From contig NZ_FQZB01000004.1 of NCBI RefSeq assembly GCF_900141845.1, forward strand, positions 1 through 64,000: 64,000 bases of DNA, written 5' to 3'. The first letter of the stretch is position 1, and every line of letters starts with the position of its first letter. This document shows positions 16,873 through 24,567 of this stretch, one piece after another. Source of the DNA: Clostridium cavendishii DSM 21758. GTDB lineage: Bacteria; Bacillota; Clostridia; Clostridiales; Clostridiaceae. The position numbers and the translations under genes are program-made. The notes under the pieces are model-generated. The model ran no database searches. It was not told the origin of the DNA and saw only the letters and a program-made list of their open reading frames with translations.

Positions 16873-18213
16873 CTAATTATATATCTGAACGGATAATTCA
16901 TATAAAGTCTTCTTTACTTTATCTAATATATTTTCTCTTTCTTCACTATCACTAGATACAATACACATATAAAATCTGCCCTTATATATTTTTTCTTCTT
17001 TTGGCGAAATATCCAAGTCTCTATTTATAAACATAGTATTTGAAGAAATAGGTATTAAGCCTGTAGTCAAATTACTATAAAAAATAAGTCCTTTACTTTT
17101 TAAAGCTTCAAATAAAATTTCAAATGTTAAATCCTTTTTATATCCTAAATTAAGGAAACATAAAGAACCCTTTAAATTATATCTTTTTAAATATTGATCC
17201 AAATAGTAATTTATAAAACCCATGGATTTTCTACAGTTTATTTCTATAATGGGTACAATATCTCCATTAGCCAAAATCATAGAGTCAATGCATACATCTC
17301 CAAAATATCCATCTTCATGTAATTTATCTGCAATCTTTTCTATAGTGTAGAAATAATTATTTCTATATAAATAATCTACAAAATCTTTATCAGCAGTAAT
17401 TGAACCTAAGTAGGCAAAATTAGAATTAATCATTTTTTGTACGCTAATAATTTTAATCTTACCCTCTTTAGAGATGTTAAGACCACATGAAAAATCAATT
17501 TCCTTTTGGAGAAATGGCTCTACTACAAAAAGTGTTTTTAACCCTTTATCCTCTTGTGCCTTAAGATATTTTGCAATTCTATTTATAAGTACTTTTGAAT
17601 TTAAAAGCATATTTCCTTTTCCAGATACACCATATGGATCTTTAATTAATAATCCATTATTAAATTTAGCTTCATTACTCAATAAAACAAGTTCTTCATG
17701 GCTACTTATAATCTCACCATAATATTTAAGGTTCAAAATTTTAGATAAATTTTGAGAATATACTTTTGAATTAACATTCTTTACTATTTTATAGTCACAT
17801 CCATTATATTTAAGGTTTAAAGAATAAGCTAAGTTTTTACAATACTTCATTATAGAATAGGGTTCTAAGCTCCTATCCTTGACATCATAAGGGAAAATAT
17901 CATTAAACAAATTCTTATTTTTGTATAAGACCTCAAAGATACTATTATCATTTATATCTTCAACCGTTTCTACATTTTTATTAGTACATAAAAAATCAAA
18001 CCCTATACTCTCTAAATAGTCTTTTAAAAAAGAATTGAACTTATATCTTGTTATTAACAAATCTTTTGATTTAGCTAATGGAAATAAAAGTTCATCCATT
18101 GAACGTATTATGTTATAACTATTCTTATCTGGAATTTCTGGTAGCTTTGCATAACCTTCATCTTTCCAATATTTTTCTGAATTGAATTCTCCAATTAAAA
18201 TAGTCTTATTCAT
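16873..18213 (-). CDS. ATP-grasp ligase
   Basis: 446 residues. The ATP-grasp core lies at about 180-335: the nucleotide loop DPYGVSGKGN, the hinge LFVVEPFLQKEID, and the Mg2+-binding IIEINCRKSMG near 330. ATP-grasp enzymes join a carboxylate, via acyl phosphate, to an amine or thiol. In this operon the acceptor or donor could be loaded on the adjacent carrier protein. The N-terminal 150 residues match nothing I know. It starts 14 bases after the ACP stop, with AAGGAG upstream. Confidence 0.8.
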   Translation of the reverse strand: MNKTILIGEFNSEKYWKDEGYAKLPEIPDKNSYNIIRSMDELLFPLAKSKDLLITRYKFNSFLKDYLESIGFDFLCTNKNVETVEDINDNSIFEVLYKNKNLFNDIFPYDVKDRSLEPYSIMKYCKNLAYSLNLKYNGCDYKIVKNVNSKVYSQNLSKILNLKYYGEIISSHEELVLLSNEAKFNNGLLIKDPYGVSGKGNMLLNSKVLINRIAKYLKAQEDKGLKTLFVVEPFLQKEIDFSCGLNISKEGKIKIISVQKMINSNFAYLGSITADKDFVDYLYRNNYFYTIEKIADKLHEDGYFGDVCIDSMILANGDIVPIIEINCRKSMGFINYYLDQYLKRYNLKGSLCFLNLGYKKDLTFEILFEALKSKGLIFYSNLTTGLIPISSNTMFINRDLDISPKEEKIYKGRFYMCIVSSDSEERENILDKVKKTLYELSVQIYN

Positions 18214-18227
18214 TAATAACTCCTTAA

Positions 18228-18461
18228 CTATATTGTTTTTAAATAATTACAAAATGAATTTATAGATTGTAAATAGGAGAATTCAAATTTTTCATAATCA
18301 ATTTCTTTATTAAAAACTTCTTCTACCCTCAAAATGAAATTAATCATTTGTAATGAATCAATTCCTACATCATCAATTATATTTGAATCTAATGTCAATG
18401 AATCTTTCAAAGCTTCATCTTCCTTTATTTCTGATAAAATTTCAATTATTTTTTGTTCCAT
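18228..18461 (-). CDS. Acyl/peptidyl carrier protein
   Basis: 77 residues, full length for a carrier protein. The phosphopantetheine attachment site is Ser36 in GIDSLQM, preceded by acidic SNIIDDV and followed by an acidic helix (RVEEVFNKEID). Acidic character and length fit an ACP. It is distinct from housekeeping AcpP because it sits between a KAS III-like gene and an ATP-grasp gene. No phosphopantetheinyl transferase is encoded in the operon, so a host enzyme would be needed. Confidence 0.88.
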   Translation of the reverse strand: MEQKIIEILSEIKEDEALKDSLTLDSNIIDDVGIDSLQMINFILRVEEVFNKEIDYEKFEFSYLQSINSFCNYLKTI

Positions 18462-18514
18462 AAATAAGCCACTCCTCTTTTATACTTAAATACTTAATTT
18501 TTTCTATTAAAAAG

Positions 18515-19438
18515 CTAATTTTTTTCTATTAATATAGATACATAAGTTTGATTCTCAGCAATCATCCCCATTGCAAATAAAACTAATTTTTCCTTTTCAA
18601 ATACTAAATTTTTATCAATAATATCCTTTAAATTTCTAATAGTATCTATATCTCCAACATGACCCCCAAAGGGTATATTTTTTAAGAAAAACTTTTCTGG
18701 AGATATTTTCAAAACCTTAGCATGTAATCTATATACAATTTCATTCACATTTTGTGGAACTATAAATTTAACATCATCAGTTGTTAATTTATTATTTTCA
18801 AGAAGTTTTAATATGGCATTTTTTATATTTATAGTAATATCTTTTTCAGAAAGTATATACGGAATATTCATATACTTTTTATAACTATAAGTACCATCTG
18901 TCCTTGAAAAAGAATCTAAAATCTTTAATTTACCTTGATTTTCAATTACAATTAATCCAGCCCCATCCCCCAATATAGTAGGAAATACATAACGTTCTTG
19001 TACATTATCAGCTCTACAAATACTAGCTATTAACACTTTTTTTGCTTTATTACTATTAATTAATCCATCAGCAAGTTCAATCGCTTGAAGTGTTGTTGAA
19101 CATTCTTGATTTAAAGCAAAAACTGTTGCTTTATTCATATTATATTTTTCAATAATTACATAAGGAATGCTTGTTTCATTACAAATATTTCTGTCAGCTC
19201 CCTGAAAAATAATAGCATCAAAGTCACTTGCTGAATTATTACTCTCAATATACTTGTCCATTAATTTAAATATCATTTCATGATTGTTTAATTCATTTTC
19301 CACAGAAATATTTTCAAGCTTGCCCTGATTCAACATATATTTTATATTAATAGATTCATCATTTATCTGCTTTAGAATTTCTTCTGCTTTTTCATATGTT
19401 TTAGGCATATAATAATCTAAATAACTTATATAACTCAT
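18515..19438 (-). CDS. KAS III-like acyltransferase/ketosynthase
   Basis: 307 residues of the thiolase fold. The nucleophile is Cys113 in NQECSTTLQAIELA, and FPTILGDGAG (152-161) is the usual core loop. The canonical His of PHQAN is replaced: the sequence is PQNVN (228-232). The GNTS Asn site reads NIPFGGHVGD (254-263), which contains a His. The loss of the Cys-His-Asn triad suggests acyl transfer rather than ordinary decarboxylative condensation, as in CerJ-like relatives. First gene of the operon, with AGGAG upstream of its ATG. Confidence 0.78.
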   Translation of the reverse strand: MSYISYLDYYMPKTYEKAEEILKQINDESINIKYMLNQGKLENISVENELNNHEMIFKLMDKYIESNNSASDFDAIIFQGADRNICNETSIPYVIIEKYNMNKATVFALNQECSTTLQAIELADGLINSNKAKKVLIASICRADNVQERYVFPTILGDGAGLIVIENQGKLKILDSFSRTDGTYSYKKYMNIPYILSEKDITINIKNAILKLLENNKLTTDDVKFIVPQNVNEIVYRLHAKVLKISPEKFFLKNIPFGGHVGDIDTIRNLKDIIDKNLVFEKEKLVLFAMGMIAENQTYVSILIEKN

Positions 19439-19508
19439 ACTTACAAACTCCTACTTTATTTAATATTTCATTTATTATCATATACTTAAAAATTCTGTTC
19501 CTATTTTC

Positions 19509-19531
19509 TGTATGATTAATTGCTGTATGAT
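19509..19531. promoter_or_regulatory. Direct repeat, possible operator
   Basis: Two copies of TGTATGAT separated by TAATTGC, about 70 bases upstream of the KAS III-like start. A regulator site is a guess. Confidence 0.3.
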
Positions 19532-19710
19532 ATAAGACTAAAATATAAGTATATATTTTACTTAAAGTTTAGTTCTTGCATACACGTTTCTTTTTGGATA
19601 ACTATATCATATATAGTATTTTTTTGCAAATTTGTATATAAGTTCACAAATTGTGTATTTATAGAGTTATATTGAAATATTTATAACCTTCTATTAAAAC
19701 ATTTATAACA

Positions 19711-19741
19711 AAAAGAGGATTTTTTTATTAAATCCTCTTTT
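19711..19741. terminator. Bidirectional intrinsic terminator
   Basis: AAAAGAGGATTT / AAATCCTCTTTT hairpin with a T-rich loop and tail, downstream of the broken MBL gene. Confidence 0.75.
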
Positions 19742-19774
19742 CAATGCATTTAATATAACTATCTAACAATCACT

Positions 19775-20715
19775 TTATTTAAATTTTTTTTCATAATTAT
19801 CGCTATAATTTTCATATATTTTATTAAATTTTATAGAATTTCCATTACTAATTGCTACTATATCTCCAACTTCATCAGTTCTAAATATTTGTGCTCCTAC
19901 AGTTCTTAGTCTTTCTATTGTTCCTTGATTTGGATGTCCATAACTATTTCCATAACCAACACTAATTACAGCATATTTCGGCGATACTGCTGATAAAAAC
20001 TCCTCGCTACTTGATGTCCTACCTTTAAAACATCAGCTTTTAAATTAAACCTACTTTTAAGCATTTCCTTCTCTGACACCTCTTGTGCATCTCCTGTAAA
20101 TAAAAAAACTGTGTTTCCATATTCTAATTTAACTACTATTGAATAATCATTAATATTTTCATAGTCATCATTCTTTGGTGCTAATACTGTACACCTTGCG
20201 TTTCCTATATTAAATTTATCCCCTACAACTGGTGAAATGAACTTTACCCTTTTATTTTTTGCGGCACTTACCATTCTTTCAAATGTTCTTGTATTTGCAG
20301 ATACTTGAGGAATATACATTTTTCCTATGTCAAAGGTATTTATAACACCTGGCATCCCTCCAATATGATCTTCATGTGGATGTGTTGCAACAACAACATC
20401 TAGCTTATTTATTCCTTGTTTTTCTATATAATTAATTACTGTTTTTTCGTGATCTGTAGTTCCTGCATCTATCAACATAGCTTCCCCATCTTTCTCAATT
20501 AAAATAGAATCCCCTTGACCTACATCTATGAAATGTACCTTTAAGTCTTGGGAATTTTTTTCACTTGTATAACATTCCTGACTTTTTGCCAAAAAACTCT
20601 TCTCAACTGTATTTTTATTATTTATTATGCTACTATTTGTTAACGTTCCTACAACTGCAAAAAATAAAACTACTATCGATAGTATAAATAGTTTATTCTT
20701 ATTTATTGATTTCAT
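19775..20715 (-). pseudogene. Frameshifted ComEC-like MBL-fold hydrolase
   Basis: The reading frame encodes a membrane anchor or signal (8-30), HFIDVGQGDS, and the metal motif THPHEDH. It then goes out of frame at about 20012 and stops at 19966. The +1 frame continues with SSEEFLSAVSPKYAVIS, YGNSYGHP and DEVGDIVAISNG, which is the normal end of this family, to a TAA at 19775. The missing piece would read HGSRTS, so about 16 bases are lost, including a conserved metal/active-site HHGSR. Related intact proteins are extracellular ComEC/Rec2-type MBL domain proteins. Confidence 0.85.
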
Positions 20716-20966
20716 AAATTCTCCTCCTATTTATTTGAGTTTGCTAATGTAATAAATAAATTTTTTTATTTTATAAACTAAAAAACTATTCTTTCATTTC
20801 CTTGCTCCTTCAGATTTTTTCACCTTCTCAATCTTAGCATCTTAATAGTTCTTTTAAGATTATAATTTCGTAAACTATCTGTAAAATTTTAGAATAACTA
20901 AAGTTAAAAATTCTCCATCTAAATAATTATCATTAAGTCTGGAAAACACATAAAAATGTAACATAA
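20716..20966. other. Intergenic region between two broken MBL genes
   Basis: A+T-rich; contains the ribosome binding site of the minus-strand MBL gene. No other feature is visible. Confidence 0.5.
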
Positions 20967-21288
20967 GGTTATAATATTTTCTAGAATAATTATATGCATA
21001 ATAAATAACGTTGATAGCATTAAAATTTATCATGCTGGAGATACTTCTATGATAGACGAGATGAAAAATTTAAAAGATAAAAACATAGACTATGCCCTTC
21101 TTCCTTATGATGGTCAATTCAATATGGGACCTGAAGAAATGAGTAAAGCAGCTAAATTAATAAATGCAAAACATGTTATTCCAATACATGGAATATCAAG
21201 AAAACCTTCTGAAATAAAGCTAGATAATCTACTAATACTAAATCCAAAAGAACGAATAGAACTGATAAAATCAAAGACCATATATTAA
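20967..21288 (+). pseudogene. C-terminal fragment of a metal-dependent hydrolase (MBL fold)
   Basis: From about 21003 the frame reads VDSIKIYHAGDTSMIDEM, then DYALLPYDGQFNMGPEE and AKHVIPIHG, which is the second half of UPF0173-like MBL hydrolases. The N-terminal HxHxDH half is missing and no ribosome binding site precedes the first ATG (21049). The frame is open upstream only to a stop at about 20964. It is a remnant and is unlikely to be functional. Confidence 0.7.
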
Positions 21289-21308
21289 TTTTATATATGG
21301 TCTTTGAT
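21270..21308. terminator. Bidirectional terminator
   Basis: Perfect 16-bp arms (ATCAAAGACCATATAT and complement) between the MBL fragment and the convergent ArsA gene. Confidence 0.75.
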
Positions 21309-21319
21309 CTTATATAAGT

Positions 21320-22480
21320 TTAAGCAAACTTAATATTTAATTTTCCATCATCATATTTTGCACCTAAAACTTCTTTTGATTGAAGTTTTTTAGGTAATAC
21401 AAAACATCTTTTTTCATTCTTTATACCAATTATAAGCTCATCTCCATTTTGCGAAAGAGATAACTCTCTTCTATCTACAAACGGCATCCTTACAGATAAT
21501 ATATAACCTTCTTCTTCCTTATTAATCGAAAATATCTGTTCCTTAAACAATACTTCTTCTGGTCTTAATTCTCTATAGATGTTATCTCCAACTTTTTTAA
21601 GAAGCTCATACCTTCTAAGCTCACTTTTCATTAACTCTAGTTTAAAAATAGGAATTCCATTAAAGCTATCTTCAATGTCCTTAATGCTTTGCTTTTGAAT
21701 ATCTTCCCATTTTTCAAAATATCCTTTTATAGATTCCTCAGGAAATATCTTATTTATTATTATTCCATCCACATTATAATCAAATAAATGAAGATAAGAA
21801 AAACTTCTTTTAGCTTCTTTTACAACTATCTTTTCAGGTGTAGTTACTATTCTTATACTAACTATCTTCTTATTCAGCATAAGCGAATGTAGTTCATCAA
21901 TTTTAGCATATAAATTTTCAATTTCATCAAAAACATCATCTGTAGGCATTGGTATTTTCATAGTTGGTTCTATGATAGGCTTCATTATCTTAGCTCCCTT
22001 TTTCTTCATAGGAAATATCCTTTCCATCCACCATTTAAATAAGTCTGGGAACTTAAGTAATGACATAGTTTCTCCGGTTGGAGCACAATCAACTATTAAA
22101 ACATCATATTCTCCCCCATCATATAGCTCCTTAATCTTAATTAAAGCTAGTAATTCTTCAAAGCCTGGAAACACTAATAATTCCTCTGTTTCTATAGTTT
22201 CCTTTGATTTTAATATCATTAGTTTTTCAAAATAGCCTTTTATATTTCCCCATTTTTTTTCATTCTCTACATTAGAATCTATTTCCATAGCATACAAGTT
22301 TTCCGATATCTGTATAGGCTCATTAGATAACTTTACCTCAAAAGAATCACTTAAACTATGAGCTAAATCTGTACTTATAACTAATACTCTTTTGCCTTCA
22401 CTTGCTATTTTACAAGCTGTAGCCGCTGCAATACTTGTTTTCCCTACTCCACCTTTACCTGTATATAATATTATTCTCAT
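21320..22480 (-). CDS. ArsA-like ATPase with C-terminal HSP20-like domain (paralog 1)
   Basis: 386 residues of the ArsA/Get3 class. P-loop GKGGVGKTS (8-16) with the intradimer Lys, switch ISTDLAHSLSD, Walker-B-like VLIVDCAPTGETMSLL, and a C-terminal beta-rich part (about 310-386) like the ArsA_HSP20 domain. The Cys triad of arsenite-binding ArsA is not apparent, so arsenic export is unlikely. It is the last gene of a MarR / ArsA / 74-aa protein / ArsA run. AAGGGGGAG precedes the ATG. Confidence 0.85.
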   Translation of the reverse strand: MRIILYTGKGGVGKTSIAAATACKIASEGKRVLVISTDLAHSLSDSFEVKLSNEPIQISENLYAMEIDSNVENEKKWGNIKGYFEKLMILKSKETIETEELLVFPGFEELLALIKIKELYDGGEYDVLIVDCAPTGETMSLLKFPDLFKWWMERIFPMKKKGAKIMKPIIEPTMKIPMPTDDVFDEIENLYAKIDELHSLMLNKKIVSIRIVTTPEKIVVKEAKRSFSYLHLFDYNVDGIIINKIFPEESIKGYFEKWEDIQKQSIKDIEDSFNGIPIFKLELMKSELRRYELLKKVGDNIYRELRPEEVLFKEQIFSINKEEEGYILSVRMPFVDRRELSLSQNGDELIIGIKNEKRCFVLPKKLQSKEVLGAKYDDGKLNIKFA

Positions 22481-22497
22481 TTTCCATCTCCCCCTTC

Positions 22498-22722
22498 TTA
22501 ATTAAAATCAACACTTATCTTTTTTGTGTTTTTGCTTTTCACATTAACCTTTTCTTTCATATCATCATTAATTATTTCAAATGCAATATCTTTTACTAAA
22601 TTAAAAACTTCATTCTCAAATTTATCTACTTTATTTTTAACTGAACTTGGCATTATCTGCTTAAAAACTTCATATTCAAGTCTTTTTATTTGAATAACCT
22701 TTTTAATAAATTCCTTATTCAT
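22498..22722 (-). CDS. Small charged protein between two ArsA paralogs
   Basis: Not recognised. 74 residues, highly charged and helical, with no Cys and no membrane span; the C-terminal end is Lys-rich. It starts 13 bases after one ArsA stop with AGGAGG in place, and 17 bases separate it from the next ArsA gene, so it is a real operon member. It could be an adaptor for the ATPases. Confidence 0.7.
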   Translation of the reverse strand: MNKEFIKKVIQIKRLEYEVFKQIMPSSVKNKVDKFENEVFNLVKDIAFEIINDDMKEKVNVKSKNTKKISVDFN

Positions 22723-22734
22723 GATAAAAGCCTC

Positions 22735-23901
22735 CTATTCAAAAATAATACTTAACTTTTCATTTTCTAATTTTGCAGACACTATTGAACGATTTCTTAT
22801 TGTATTTGGTATAGGAATATTTCTTTTAAAATTACCTATTTTAATAATTATATCTGTACCTGATTCAAACAAATCAAAATCTGTTTTATTTGCAAACGGT
22901 ATATAAACTTCTAATCTATATCTATCATCTATCTTTTCAAATATTTCATTTTGAGTATTCTTTAATACCTTAAATAATTCTTTATCCTTAAGTGAATCAC
23001 AAACAACTCTTTCTAATCCTCCTATTCCATTTATATCAACTTCATACCACTTTATTTTATAAGTTGGTATATTAACAAACACTGCCTCCAACTCTTCTAA
23101 ATAACGGTTTTGATTTACCTTCCATTCATTAAAAAAGCTATTGTCTATACCCTCTGGAATTATCCTATTTATATATAAGCCATCAACATTAAAATTATAT
23201 AAATTTAAATACATATAATTTCTTTTACTCTCTTCAATAACCATTTTTTCTAGTATAGTAACAAGTCTAATACTGCATATTTCTCTATTCTTTAAAAGAT
23301 TTTGTAATTCATTAAGTCTTACATATAACTTTTCAATATCATTTAAAGCCTTATCATTAGGCATTTCAATTTTAAAGGCAACTTTTGATATAGGTCTTAA
23401 TACCTTCATGGCCACTTTACCTACTGGAAATAGCTTCTCAATATACCAAGAAAATAGTTCTGGAAACTTTAATAAAGATAACGTTTCTCCAGTTGGAGCA
23501 CAATCAACAATTATTAAATCATATATATTCTCATCATATAAATCTTTAATTTTAATTAGTGAAAATAACTCTTCAATTCCTGGAAATACAACTATATCTT
23601 CAAAAATTTCAGCATCTTCTTCATTATTTTTAGGTATCATATTTTTAAAAGCCTTTGCTATTTCTCCATAATGTCTCTCCATTTCATGATTTGGATCTAT
23701 TTCTAAAGCATGCAGATTATTAAAAATCTCTATTGGCTCTTCTTTTATTTCTTTTTCGAATATATCACTTAAGTTATGAGCCATATCTGTACTAACTATT
23801 AAAGTTTTAAATCCTTCCTTTGCAGCCTTTACTGCATGTGCAGCTGCAATACTTGTTTTTCCTACTCCACCTTTACCTGTAAAAATAATAATTCTACTCA
23901 T
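22735..23901 (-). CDS. ArsA-like ATPase with C-terminal HSP20-like domain (paralog 2)
   Basis: 388 residues with the same design as its neighbour: P-loop GKGGVGKTS (8-16), VSTDMAHNLSD, IIVDCAPTGETLSLLKFP, and a C-terminal beta domain (about 315-388). The two are clearly duplicates that have diverged widely in the central part. Members of this family form dimers that couple ATP hydrolysis to client binding. AAAGGAGG precedes the ATG. An operator-like motif lies just upstream at 23941-23950. Confidence 0.85.
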   Translation of the reverse strand: MSRIIIFTGKGGVGKTSIAAAHAVKAAKEGFKTLIVSTDMAHNLSDIFEKEIKEEPIEIFNNLHALEIDPNHEMERHYGEIAKAFKNMIPKNNEEDAEIFEDIVVFPGIEELFSLIKIKDLYDENIYDLIIVDCAPTGETLSLLKFPELFSWYIEKLFPVGKVAMKVLRPISKVAFKIEMPNDKALNDIEKLYVRLNELQNLLKNREICSIRLVTILEKMVIEESKRNYMYLNLYNFNVDGLYINRIIPEGIDNSFFNEWKVNQNRYLEELEAVFVNIPTYKIKWYEVDINGIGGLERVVCDSLKDKELFKVLKNTQNEIFEKIDDRYRLEVYIPFANKTDFDLFESGTDIIIKIGNFKRNIPIPNTIRNRSIVSAKLENEKLSIIFE

Positions 23902-23940
23902 GATAATCCTCCTTTAATTCGTTTAAAGATTAGTTCTTTG

Positions 23941-23950
23941 CTCGAAGTAT
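23941..23950 (-). promoter_or_regulatory. Third copy of the ATACTTCGGG-like motif
   Basis: ATACTTCGAG on the minus strand, in the gap between the MarR gene and ArsA paralog 2. Differs by one base from the two copies at the MarR promoter. Confidence 0.5.
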
Positions 23951-23980
23951 TTTGTAAAAAAAACAGCTTACTTAAATAAG

Positions 23981-24481
23981 CTATTCTATATTTATCCTTT
24001 TAACTTTCTTAACTACTTTTTCTTTCTTATTAACAGTATTCTTTCCTTCCTTTAATACAGAAATAACCTTATTGACTATACTAAAAGTAATCTTCTTTTC
24101 CTCTTCAGTTAATGCTTCATATATTTTTTTAATATAGTATTCAATATCACCTTTTTCAGCTTCAACAAACTGTGAACCTTTATCTGTTAAAGTAATATTT
24201 ACTACTCTCTTATCCTCAGCATCTCTTTTTCTTTCTACTATTTCTTTCTTTTCTAATCTACTAATCACACCAGTAGCTGTATTTAAAGGTGCATTAATAT
24301 ACTCAGCAACATCAGACATAGTAACACTTTTTTGTCTATAAATTAGTAAAATTGCTAATACTTCATTCTTAGAATAATCTAAAAAAGCATTACTCCACTG
24401 ATCTGGAAATAATAAAAATTTAAATTCATCTATATAATTTAAAATCAAAGTTTCTATATTAAAATTTTCATTAGTTATCAT
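23981..24481 (-). CDS. MarR-family transcriptional regulator
   Basis: 166 residues with winged helix at about 45-110 (VTMSDVAEYINAPLNTATGVISRLEKKEIVERKR region: recognition helix, then wing with DKRVVNITLT) and flanking dimerisation helices. It heads the ArsA module and most likely represses itself and the downstream ATPase genes through the ATACTTCGGG repeats in its promoter. The C-terminal tail is Lys-rich. An A+T- and G-rich site (GAGGGGGAA) precedes the ATG. Confidence 0.88.
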   Translation of the reverse strand: MITNENFNIETLILNYIDEFKFLLFPDQWSNAFLDYSKNEVLAILLIYRQKSVTMSDVAEYINAPLNTATGVISRLEKKEIVERKRDAEDKRVVNITLTDKGSQFVEAEKGDIEYYIKKIYEALTEEEKKITFSIVNKVISVLKEGKNTVNKKEKVVKKVKRINIE

Positions 24482-24509
24482 ACTCTATTCCCCCTCAAAT
24501 TATTCTTAA

Positions 24510-24554
24510 CCCGAAGTATATTTTAATTCTACTCCCGAAGTATTTTCTTGTCAA
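24510..24554 (-). promoter_or_regulatory. MarR promoter with two operator-like repeats
   Basis: Minus strand: TTGACA (24549-24554), 17-base spacer, TAGAAT (24526-24531). ATACTTCGGG occurs inside the spacer (24534-24543) and again just downstream of the -10 (24510-24519), 24 bases apart. This placement fits autorepression. Confidence 0.65.
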
Positions 24555-24567
24555 TGATTTTCACTTA

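Larger units (their letters stand above)
19439..19774. other. Regulatory/intergenic region upstream of the KAS III-like operon
   Basis: Holds the promoter side of the five-gene operon, a direct repeat TGTATGAT (19509-19516 and 19524-19531, 15 bases start to start), and the terminator at 19711-19741. No gene is visible. Confidence 0.5.

Noticed and set aside
21320..23901. Arsenic resistance operon
   Set aside because: No arsR, arsB or arsC is nearby, the arsenite-binding Cys residues are not apparent, and the regulator is MarR-type.
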